13,073 bases of DNA from contig CAMPET010000024.1 of NCBI GenBank assembly GCA_946803715.1, positions 238,100-251,172 of the forward strand, read 5' to 3'. Position numbers and translations under genes: made by a program. The notes under the pieces are model-generated. The model was not told the origin of the DNA. It did no database searches and worked only from the letters and a program-made list of their open reading frames with translations. The stretch comes from Beroe ovata (Eukaryota; Ctenophora; Nuda; Beroida; Beroidae). How positions within the stretch are numbered: position 1 is the stretch's first letter; each line of letters opens with the position of its first letter. Of this stretch, positions 1 through 6,725 are shown piece by piece.

Positions 1-29
<29 letters not shown>
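1..29. repeat. (TG)n microsatellite at left edge
   Basis: Uninterrupted TG dinucleotides run from the first base to position 29. A degenerate purine/pyrimidine tail with GCACGTGTGT motifs follows to about 60. The tract touches the window edge, so its true length is unknown. A matching (TG)n tract closes the window at the other end. Confidence 0.97.
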
Positions 30-31
<2 letters not shown>

Positions 32-374
32 CTGCACGTGTGTTTGTGCACGTGTGTGTGAGGGCGGGGGTGAGAAAAATACTAAAACAACATCATCAAT
101 GATATTGACTCTAGACAACGTTCAATGAGGAAGAGAAAAAGTAAATACGAGATAGCGCACTGGATTGGTAAATCATCGTTATGGCAACTCATTAACTCAT
201 CACTTGAACTCATACAAATAATTGTACAGATTGTATAGTATGTACCTACATGAGTAGGAAAGAGAGCAGCTAATAAAATACTGATTACAGTAGGGAGTAA
301 TGAGGCTGCGACGTGTTGCGAGCCATCATAACGCATGCACTTTGATGTATAGTTGTGTCTGTGTAGATAGCATG
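30..374. other. left flank, no gene seen
   Basis: This stretch is AT-rich and holds only short chance reading frames on both strands, without splice-site context or recognisable protein motifs. I see no gene here. Confidence 0.6.
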
Positions 375-396
375 ATGTACAATGTACATTGTACAT
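375..396. repeat. 22-bp perfect palindrome (TGTACA type)
   Basis: The 22 bases are identical to their own reverse complement: TGTACA at each end around AATGTACATT, plus one flanking A/T pair. TGTACA/AATGTACATT words recur in the last intron of the kelch gene (about 9786-9812) and at 11282-11289. It may be a dispersed repeat word, a DNA-binding site or a cruciform. No function can be read from it. Confidence 0.9.
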
Positions 397-450
397 TACT
401 ATATTTGTATACACCGCACACAAAATGGGCGATCTTCAAAAGCAGCGAAA

Positions 451-483
451 AACAGCTTAGGTTCCACTGGAACCTAAGCTGTT
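451..483. repeat. 33-bp inverted repeat with 16-bp perfect arms
   Basis: The left arm 451-466 and right arm 468-483 are perfect reverse complements around one central base (467). A second, offset inverted repeat overlaps it: 465-473 pairs with 481-489 (9 bp) around a 7-base loop. The two pairings compete, so only one can form at a time. The one-base centre favours cruciform DNA or a palindromic target over an RNA hairpin. No gene is attached to it. Confidence 0.93.
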
Positions 484-520
484 CCAGTGACTACCTACCT
501 ACAAGTACAAGTTCGAGTGA

Positions 521-551
521 CCAACTACAACACATTGCAGCTTGTAGTTGG
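521..551. repeat. hairpin, 10-bp arms
   Basis: CCAACTACAA (521-530) pairs perfectly with TTGTAGTTGG (542-551) around an 11-base loop. It lies 38 bp beyond the 451-483 inverted repeat. The words GTTCCAGTGA, GTTCGAGTGA, GTCAAGTGAC and GTCAAGTGAT between 481 and 640 look like diverged copies of one short repeat, so 370-640 may be the remnant of a small non-coding element. Confidence 0.8.
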
Positions 552-1457
552 ACATTACGTTTGTATGGCATAATTGCGTGCATAATGCATATTCTGATCT
601 GTCAAGTGACAGACAGACACACAACGAAATGTCAAGTGATTAGAAGGAGGAAATTACCTTATCTGTCAGATTTTCCATCTCTTTTCAGTATGCGAGAAGT
701 AGATGCTAGGATATGCTCAACCTCTCCATCTGAAACAGTGTAAGAAACATAGCGATCATCCTTATAACTGACTGATAGAATGGTCCAATGAAAATTCAAA
801 TCAATCTCGCAATATCTCAGATTAAATCAGACACATATCTCGAAAGAGGTTTCTCATCTAGCTTAACTATCACTATACAACAACGCACATAATAATGACA
901 CAAACCCAAAACCACGCGAAAATAAACGAAAAACCCAGTTGAACCCGATCATGAAATGGTTAGAAACCTGGACTTTAGAGTTAACAATAGCAGCAAAACA
1001 TACACAGTAATCTGATACCCATTAACCACAAAATGAGCAGCAATATATCGGAGGGTAATAAGGACCAAACGTGTAAACTCGAGGGCCCATAATGAGCAAT
1101 CAGCAATTAACATAGCAAAAGTCCGGTTAAGAGGTCGAAAATTGCATAATGACCATTGTTTCGAATACTAATACTATACCTATCTTTTCTGAAATATCTC
1201 AAATCCAACAAAAAAGTTTAGTTTTTCATAAAAAATCCAGTTAACATCATAAATGATCTGACCTAAATATCATATAAACAGTTTTAACTGAAGATAATCA
1301 AAGAAGATGTAAAAGAGGTTCATCCTATAACAATACAGCGGTACTTCACTCAACTATACACTCACAGCAACGATAACACAAAGTAACAATTTCAGTTTAT
1401 GTATCAAAATAGATCACAATAACCTATGTGCGGATATCATACTATTTCCCTGGCCTA
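552..1457. other. 906 bp without recognisable gene; contains 3' flank of MMD-like gene
   Basis: This stretch is AT-rich with no supported exon. It lies downstream of the minus-strand MMD-like stop codon at 1458-1460, so its right part should include that gene's 3' UTR. I found no canonical AATAAA on the minus strand close to the stop, so the transcript end cannot be placed. Confidence 0.5.
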
Positions 1458-1664
1458 CTATAGTTTCCCATGCAAGAAATCGTTTCCATTCCTAGTGAGA
1501 AGGTCAATGAGGGCCAAACTATGATAGTAGGTTCCAAGGAAGACAAATATATGCCAAATTGCGTGGGCAAATGGCAGGCGACCATCCAGTCGGAAGAAAA
1601 TGATGCCACTGAGAAAGTAAAATCCACCCAGTCCCAGTTTGTAGATCTCAGGAGTATAGCCAAC
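1458..1664 (-). CDS. MMD: MMD-like last coding exon (TM6-TM7, HxxxH)
   Basis: On the minus strand the acceptor reads ATTTTGCAG and the exon opens in phase 0 with VGYTPEIYK. It encodes 68 residues and ends at TAG (1458-1460). The block LGGFYFLSGIIFF is followed by DGRLPFAHAIWH, the hallmark of MMD/MMD2. The two metal-ligand His codons are at 1563-1565 and 1551-1553. The C-terminal tail (DFLHGKL) resembles the short DF..xL tail of MMD. The plus-strand frame over the same bases is only a shadow. Confidence 0.95.
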   Translation of the reverse strand, partial: VGYTPEIYKLGLGGFYFLSGIIFFRLDGRLPFAHAIWHIFVFLGTYYHSLALIDLLTRNGNDFLHGKL

Positions 1665-4355
1665 CTGCAAAATATCACCACTATATAACTAAGTTACATC
1701 AGTGTTACTGATTTGTTCAATGTTGTACACGATAACCAACATCTTAATTCTTGGTGCCACGAGTTTAGATGACAGGTGTGAACTGAGTTTCCATCACTCT
1801 GATATCGAACGATTCAATGTTATCACCAGGCTATAGGTTGCGGGGTACAAGAACTGCCACTTTTATCCGATATTTTATTTACATAAGCCGCGCGCTATCT
1901 AGCGCGCGCGTCCATCATCGTTATTTATTAAATACGCGTTCGTGCGCGCACAAAGATCACTAAATTTATGTCCGCGTGTTACGTCAAATCCAAAAATAAC
2001 ACACAGTAGACCTTTCGAGCATTGCCACACTGCCACACTGCCNCACACTTTCGTCACACTTTCGTCACATGTCACGAAAAACATCAACTCACTAAATTCC
2101 ATGTCCGCGTGTTACGTCAAGTCCAAAAATAACAACATATTTAGCTAGTCGCTGTTAATTGGATAATGATATAATTTGTTTATGAGCTATCTATGTTACC
2201 AGCTAATCTATCGATCATAAAGCCATAGATATTTGCGTTCACTGCATTGACATTTCATTGTTCGATAAGTTGGTGTAACTTTCAGTGGAAGTTCATACCT
2301 TTCAGTGGAAGTTCAAAGTCCGAAGGAGTTTTTGAGCTAGTTCATCGAGATATTGAAGAAAACTCTAAGTTCTTCTCAGATGTGCGGCTATATGTAACAT
2401 GTACATCTCCTCAGGGAAGCAAGATAGGGCCAAAATTAGAACGGCGATCGATTCAGCGTCCAAAGATACATTGAAATTCATGAATTGATAATTGCATGAA
2501 ATTGGAGGAAAAACTTTTCTTCGATATTAGAGCTTTAGAGCATCGGCATTCGGCATAGAGCGAAATGAGTGATTCCACGCTAAATTATACTTATTAAATT
2601 TTGAAAGTCTCCAATGAATCCTAAACTGGCACTAACACCACTTATTTACCGCCAAATGATCTATTCTTCACCCAATCTACAAATATAAGTCCTCTTTACG
2701 ATCAGGAGGAGTTCCCAATCGCCGTTATACAACTCCAAAATCACGATTTCAAACCCATGGGACACACAGACACCCATACACGTTATAAAGACACAGACAC
2801 ACGTCACACATACACATGAACCTGTGAGATGAGGCAGAGTGCAGGCAGCAGTCCTTCCACCACGTACATAAGGAGTTCAAACTCTGAGTACCTGAGCGAT
2901 TGTTGATAACTATTGCGAATAATAAATTACGGAACAACTACATAGAATTTCCATTTTCTATTGTTCTCTATGAAATGGGTGTGGTTAATAATAGTGAATA
3001 GGAGTGCAGTGAAAAGTATTTCATCATCCTCCAATCTCCCAGTTATTGAATAACTAACAAAATCAATTCTAACATTCAAAGAAGTTGCACAACAACACAT
3101 TATGCAAAACATTGTGGTATGATACATTATGGTATGATACGTTGCTTAAAATGTCCCTTCCATGTAATCATGCTTACTGGTTGGCTTTAGTGTAGAAGCT
3201 GAAAGCAATTCCAAAGCAGGCTAAGCTCCAGATAGGAATGACATAGAGAGATGGCTTTATATCAAATCCAGCAATGGTAACCCATGGAGTGTAAGAAACT
3301 GGAATTAGAGACATAAGTCACATACTGATTACCCATTAAATTTATTTTCATCCCATATTCAGTGGACCCATGGGCCTTGACCCATGTGTCATGACTCACA
3401 AACCTGCAATGAAGAGGTAGATGGTAGCGTGGTCACTGATACGCAAGTATTCAGAAACAGTCCTGCATAGCAGGATCAGAGTTCAAAATCCAAGATTGAG
3501 CATTGAATCACTGAACACTATAAGAAACCAATATGCTTGGAATATTACAGCTATAATATTATTCAATACCTGTACTTTGTGAAACGAGAACAATGGTATA
3601 GTGTAGACACACTGAACAGCACANAGAAAGCTGACTTCCAAGTGCCGGGCATATGATAACATATTATCCAACTTATCATTACTGTTGAAACCTCTGGGCT
3701 CGGGCCGTATTTCATTTCACTAATGACCCCCTCTTAATCCTGTTTATTAAACACGCTTACTGCATTGTCCATAACCTGTTTTACAGGTTTAACTGGCTGT
3801 TTAACGCCAGACTGGCCTGAATTTCTTGTTTCTGTATACTGTAATATAAATACTTTGTCCTGTAGCTGCAGTCGGCCATATGCGCGCAGCCACTGAACAC
3901 AGTTATGACTTCTCTGTGATCATGCTGTATACGTGTAGTTTTTCCAATATCCAGTAAATAGTGTGTACACGTGTACACGACATGTACATTTCTCCCCCCT
4001 GTTCTCAGATTGAGAAGCACGTGTGCGAAGAAGAGGGCCTGTTTGACGTTGTCAGCACCACGTACCTAAACAACATCCTCACACAAATAACAGAATTCCA
4101 GGAGCTACTGAGGAAATGCTATCCTGACAGTGGAATCACTTTCGAGTTTAAAGCCGATGAGATTACCAATATCTTCGAAACCAGGACCAAANAGGTATGA
4201 ACATCTGAAACAAAAGTCATATTCAATTTGCACAGAAAAGGGCAAATGGTCTGGATCGAGAGGTCATTGAAACTTACACCATGAGTTATACAGTTTGCAA
4301 TTTCTTCAAATATGTTCACCCCTTTAATTGACCATCTTGATGTTGTCTTGCACAT
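1458..4355 (-). CDS. MMD: MMD/MMD2-like PAQR-family membrane protein (six exons seen, TM1 exon missing)
   Basis: Minus-strand exons, in transcript order, are 4355-4278, about 3681-3570, 3462-3404, 3298-3178, 2891-2822 and 1664-1458. Joined, they resemble MMD (PAQR11) and MMD2 (PAQR10), seven-helix PAQR proteins of intracellular membranes related to adiponectin receptors and hemolysin III. Seen in the sequence: ExxNxxxH (EIANCITH) in exon 1, SxxxH (STLYH) in exon 3, the following Asp (ISDHATIY) in exon 4, the SYTPW signature in exon 5, and HxxxH (FAHAIWHIF) at the end. In the PAQR/CREST superfamily these His and Asp residues form a metal-dependent hydrolase-like site, so catalytic ability is inferred as retained. 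The final exon keeps the MMD-type run DGRLPFAHAIWH. Phases agree between exons 3, 4, 5, 6 and 7. The piece linking exon 1 to exon 3, about 20-30 residues covering most of TM1, is not securely located. A true break or a missed short exon both remain possible. Confidence 0.88.
1889..1908. repeat. GCGCGC hairpin, 9-bp arms
   Basis: CGCGCGCTA (1889-1897) pairs with TAGCGCGCG (1900-1908) around a 2-base centre. Alternating purine/pyrimidine GC tracts of this kind can adopt Z-form or cruciform DNA. It sits inside an intron of the MMD-like gene and resembles GCGCGC tracts at 5060-5280, 9075 and 11210. Confidence 0.85.
1957..2134. repeat. direct duplication (about 45 bp, 132-bp spacing) enclosing nested mini-repeats
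   Basis: The segment TCACTAAATTT...AAAAATAACA at 1957-2001 recurs at 2089-2134 with one indel and two or so substitutions. Both copies hold the identical core ATGTCCGCGTGTTACGTCAA apart from copy edges. Between them are TGCCACAC repeated at 2023-2030 and 2031-2038, with a third copy containing the N at 2043. CACACTTTCGT is then repeated at 2044-2054 and 2055-2065. This is a composite minisatellite or the remains of a small element flanked by direct repeats. The ambiguous base lies in the tandem part, where misassembly is likely. Confidence 0.88.
2279..2315. repeat. two-copy 20-bp tandem repeat
   Basis: CTTTCAGTGGAAGTTCA occurs at 2279-2295 and again at 2299-2315, a 20-bp period. It lies in the last intron of the MMD-like gene. 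No further copies were seen nearby. Confidence 0.9.
2822..2891 (-). CDS. MMD: MMD-like exon (TM5)
   Basis: The minus-strand acceptor is CGCTCAG at 2893-2892 and the donor is CACAG|GTTCAT. The first base (2891) completes the Gln codon split with the previous exon, and 23 codons follow: YSEFELLMYVVEGLLPALCL then ISQ. This matches the region after the cytosolic loop of MMD where a Tyr-Lys-x-x-E-L run opens helix 5 and Pro-Ala-Leu sits in its middle. It ends in phase 0, as the next exon needs. Confidence 0.93.
3178..3298 (-). CDS. MMD: MMD-like exon (SYTPW signature, TM4)
   Basis: The acceptor is AATTCCAG (minus strand, 3300-3299) and the donor is CA|GTAAGC. The exon reads TT + 39 codons + CA. 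It opens with SYTPWVTI, the conserved (A/G)SYxPW motif that follows helix 3 in PAQR proteins, and ends with a hydrophobic helix (PIWSLACFGIAFSFY). The preceding exon supplies the first base of a Val codon (G|TT) just before SYTPW, where MMD usually has Ala. Confidence 0.94.
3404..3462 (-). CDS. MMD: MMD-like exon (catalytic Asp, TM3)
   Basis: This 59-bp exon reads G + 19 codons + G, from the acceptor CTATGCAG to the donor GCAG|GTTTGT on the minus strand. It encodes TVSEYLRISDHATIYLFIA. The D-H/R-x-x-I-Y-x-F-I-A pattern is the PAQR helix-3 motif whose Asp belongs to the putative active site. Its phases fit both neighbours exactly. Confidence 0.93.
3570..3681 (-). CDS. MMD: MMD-like exon (SxxxH motif, TM2); 5' boundary uncertain
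   Basis: The 3' part is firm: VLFSVSTLYHCSRFTKY then AG|GTATTG, whose split codon makes Arg with the next exon and gives KYRTVSEYLR, as in MMD (..LRTVEH..). STLYH is the SxxxH metal-site motif. The 5' end is a choice: an acceptor after CAACAG gives 3681, but its pyrimidine tract is poor and the first nine residues do not resemble the family, so the exon may start nearer 3640. Codon TNT contains the ambiguous base 3624. Confidence 0.8.
4009..4194 (+). CDS. orphan internal exon, unknown family (62 codons)
   Basis: A pyrimidine-rich acceptor (TCTCCCCCCTGTTCTCAG) leads into 62 open codons that end at NAG|GTATGA. The exon is phase 0 at both ends. It starts IEKHVCEEEGLFDVV, has a leucine-rich amphipathic helix (LNNILTQITEFQELLRKC), then GITFEFKADEITNIFETR. 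Third codon positions favour G/C, unlike the surrounding AT-rich DNA, so it looks truly coding. I do not recognise the family and could not find partner exons. It lies within the inferred first intron of the minus-strand MMD-like gene. It could belong to a gene extending beyond what I can splice, or be a misplaced or relic exon. Codon 62 contains the ambiguous base 4192 (Lys, Gln, Glu or stop). Confidence 0.6.
4278..4355 (-). CDS. MMD: MMD-like first coding exon (candidate)
   Basis: The minus-strand ATG at 4355-4353 has an in-frame TAA upstream. The frame encodes MCKTTSRWSIKGVNIFEE then IANCITHG, ending at a strong donor, GGT|GTAAGT. E-x-x-N-x-x-x-H with N-C-x-T-H is the N-terminal motif of MMD/MMD2, where it sits just before helix 1. 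Exon 2 should continue with a helix containing a Pro. A phase-0 acceptor (TTTTGTTTCAG) at 4207-4205 is followed by MFIP, which would suit, but the frame stops after 13 codons and overlaps the opposite-strand exon 4009-4194. I therefore do not call it. Confidence 0.6.
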
Positions 4356-4685
4356 GGTCTTTGAAAGACATGAAGGTTATAGTTTATCATTGTCATAATG
4401 AAATGAGGAGCATGAAAGGGGCTGCTAGAATTCAAGTGTTTAACTTATTAAGAGATGAAGAGTAATTATCTTTTTTAGCAAATTACATGTCTAAAACACT
4501 ATCTATACAGGTTATGGACAATGTGTAGCCTTTCCAAATTTATAAAATAGTACACAGTAGTCTGTCCAATGCCCTCATCGAAAATTGGATAAAACATGCA
4601 ATTTAACGTATAGAATAAAATAGAATATGTTTGTGCCAATGTTAAACAGTTATGTCACGGAAAAATGGGCGTGGTCCTGTCCTGG

Positions 4686-4758
4686 AGGGCCGAGAGCACT
4701 GCCCGAGGGAAGCACTGCATGAGGCCCGAAGGGCCAAAGGCAGTGTTGTTTCCAACAC
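4686..4758. repeat. GC-rich structured element with nested inverted repeats
   Basis: In AT-rich surroundings this block holds GGCCC/GGGCC (4723-4727 with 4731-4735), CACTGCC/GGCAGTG (4697-4703 with 4739-4745), GTGTTG/CAACAC (4743-4748 with 4753-4758) and a direct repeat GCACTGC (4696, 4712). The outer pair CACTGCC/GGCAGTG closes a 49-bp stem region. This looks like the end or body of a dispersed non-coding repeat such as a MITE or SINE fragment. It is not demonstrably a gene. Confidence 0.6.
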
Positions 4759-6072
4759 ATATGAAGTCCATGTTGTTATATTAAGTGTTGTAATCCGGTA
4801 ATCGATCAATCAGAAACTTTATTGATCAAAAATATGATTTGGTATGTGTGAATGCCTGGTACATTATAAGAATGGGATTAGCAGAATCAGAATGCGTCCC
4901 ATTGCACAATGCAAGAAGTACCAATCTGCAAATTTTGCAAATTTAAAAGACTGCTATAAATTGCAATAATATGCTTTGCATTATATTGAGGGTGTGCACA
5001 CGTTGCGCGCCCCTGTTCTACTCAGTGAACTGAAAAGTCGTAGAAACCACGGAGACGCGCAGCGCGCGCGGAGTATTTGGGTCACGCAGCGCGGGAACAT
5101 ATTGAGGGGTGCAGCAAAATAATTTTTACGAGAATATGATTTCATTTGTTTTGTCAGATTTTATCTGCCTTGTGCTTTATGCCGGGTGTCATACGTCTAC
5201 TCATGTTTCTAGCGCGCGGCGCGCGCCTTCAACAAAGGGCAAGATATTATGAAAGCGCGCGCGCGTGAAACAGCTACAAGCTAGGTCACATGAAATCTGA
5301 CAATCATTTGTTCACTGTTTTTCGCACACGAGACGCGCACCTCCATTAAAGGCCGAAGCAAAAATATATAAAATAATAAACAGTTGGCAAATTTTATCTG
5401 ACCGTTCACTTTTTGATAAACAAATTGAAAAGTCATTATTAAATTTGATTTTTCAAGTGTGGGGGTAAATTTGGTGTATTAGTTTACATTTTCTTTGTCC
5501 ATTGTCATTTTTGTTTATCTGAACTTATCAACACTACTTATTACAATCAAATTTGAGAAGCGAGGGCCACACTTTGTGGAATCCTCAAGAAGAGACTATA
5601 ATGTCTTGAGCTGTCAGTGGATTTGTGGTGAAAAGGTGTGTGGCTTTGATTCAATTGACTTTGTATCACAGTCTACAATGTTCAATCATCTGAAGCATTT
5701 ACTCATGTTGTTGGTTTATGTATGCGCTTATTCAATAAAGACACTGTGGTTGTTATAAAGGAGGTGTAAAATAGTCCATAAGCATCAGGAGAATGGTCGG
5801 TGAGGATTGGGACTCACTTAAATCACTTTAACACAGTGCCCCTCAGTATTCCATCCTGTCACTAAAATATTATGCTGTATGCAAATGTTAGGTAAGACTT
5901 ATCTAACGAAATCTAGAAGCCCAATGTAACATTTTTTATATATAAGACCCGCGTTAGGGTCACCACAAAGGGCTTCTAAAACAAAATATATTCAACATTC
6001 TACAATCTACATTATCAATATCAAAAACAGATCCTACTTAATTACTACTTTTTCATTAAAACTGCTTCTTTA
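4759..6072. other. inter-gene region, mostly without recognisable gene
   Basis: This lies between the divergent MMD-like and kelch start codons. 4990-5340 is rich in GCGCGC tracts. 5495-5758 holds an 87-codon plus-strand frame without start or splice support, ending close to an AATAAA (about 5732-5738), so a transcript 3' end on the plus strand is possible but unproven. A 9-bp inverted repeat, TAGAAGCCC/GGGCTTCTA (5914-5922 with 5970-5978), lies near its end. Confidence 0.5.
4987..5340. repeat. cluster of GCGCGC/CpG tracts
   Basis: Alternating C/G runs occur at about 5013-5019, 5056-5070, 5083-5093, 5212-5227 and 5254-5267 in otherwise AT-rich DNA. A near-copy of ATATTGAGGGGTGCA occurs at about 4983 and again at 5099, suggesting a local duplication of about 116 bp. 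CpG is not depleted here. The tracts could form Z-DNA or serve as CpG-rich regulatory sequence between the two divergent genes. Confidence 0.6.
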
Positions 6073-6155
6073 TTAATGATAACAGAGGAATGTTAATGAT
6101 ATCATTGGATAATAACATTGGATAACAGTGGAATGTTAATGATAACAGTGGAATG
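6073..6155. repeat. 20-bp minisatellite, imperfect copies
   Basis: TTAATGATAACAGAGGAATG (6073-6092) recurs as TTAATGATAACAGTGGAATG at 6136-6155. Degenerate copies lie between them (TTAATGATATCATTGGATAA at 6093-6112 and ATAACAGTGGAATG at 6122-6135). It sits about 400 bp upstream of the kelch-gene start codon. Confidence 0.88.
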
Positions 6156-6539
6156 TATACTGTGTCATTTATTCTCTCTTCTCATTAGTATTTGATTTTT
6201 CATTGATTGTACTATCATTCCAGATGAACTGTTTCCTATTACATAATTTGGGATGCAAGTCAATTAAATCACAAAACTGTATTTTGTTGGATTGCTCCTC
6301 CTGCCCTGATGTTCAATGTTAATTTTCACCAGAGATAAGATCTGCCGGTTAGGATAGGGAGTTGTCCTACAAGTATTTTGTTAAAACCTACAGTCATTTG
6401 ACATTTTCAAATCATTCCTTTATTATCGTCTCTTTCGACTCCTGCCACCACAACAACAAATCTCATACTTTTGTAGGAGATGTAATTGGTATATGTTGAG
6501 TGAAACATATGAATCTGAGAAAACAACCCATGACAAAGA
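6156..6539 (+). other. upstream region of the kelch gene
   Basis: This is AT-rich sequence before the start codon. It must hold the 5' UTR and possibly the promoter, but I see no defensible TATA or initiator element. An in-frame TGA at 6531-6533 closes the reading frame just before the ATG, so no coding sequence extends further upstream in this exon. A non-coding 5' exon cannot be excluded. Confidence 0.5.
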
Positions 6540-6725
6540 ATGTCCGAGATCAGCAGTTCTTCCAGAGTGTCCATTCTCAATGGACGAATGTCTCACATGT
6601 CCGCTATTATTGGCTGTAATATGTACATGATTGGTGGATACTATAAGGGGACTAATAAAGATCATATCAAAGAAAGAGATGTTAATGTGGACATGTCTGA
6701 TGTAAACATTTACTCTTTAAGGGAT
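6540..6725 (+). CDS. KLHDC2: kelch gene exon 1 (start, blade 1)
   Basis: The ATG at 6540 is the first Met after an in-frame TGA 9 bp upstream and has A at -3. Residues 1-62 include GRMSHMSAIIG and YMIGGY, the entry strands of the first blade, and end DVNIYSLRD at the donor GAT|GTAAGT (phase 0). The short N-terminal arm before the first blade compares with the acidic arm of about 20-25 residues in human KLHDC2. Confidence 0.85.

Larger units (their letters stand above)
1665..2821 (-). other. last intron of MMD-like gene (1157 bp)
   Basis: It runs from the donor GTTCAT at 2821 to the acceptor at 1666-1665. It carries a GC hairpin, a 132-bp-spaced direct duplication and a short tandem repeat, all listed separately. 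No nested gene was recognised in its remaining sequence on either strand. Confidence 0.85.

Noticed and set aside
1470-1688. Plus-strand 72-codon open frame
   Set aside because: It is the antisense shadow of the MMD-like last exon, whose minus-strand frame has the DGRLPFAHAIWH signature and proper splice sites.
2247-2474. 75-codon plus-strand frame
   Set aside because: It starts in non-coding DNA, runs through a 20-bp tandem repeat, lies antisense in an MMD intron and shows no protein motif.
4190-4204. MFIP... segment as exon 2 of the MMD-like gene
   Set aside because: It has a good acceptor and the right phase, but the frame stops after 13 codons and no donor joins it in phase to the preferred exon 3 start. 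The overlapping plus-strand frame is far better coding sequence.
5495-5758. 87-codon plus-strand frame ending near an AATAAA
   Set aside because: It has no convincing start context, acceptor or protein family, and its codon use follows the AT-rich background. It is mentioned only as a possible transcript end.
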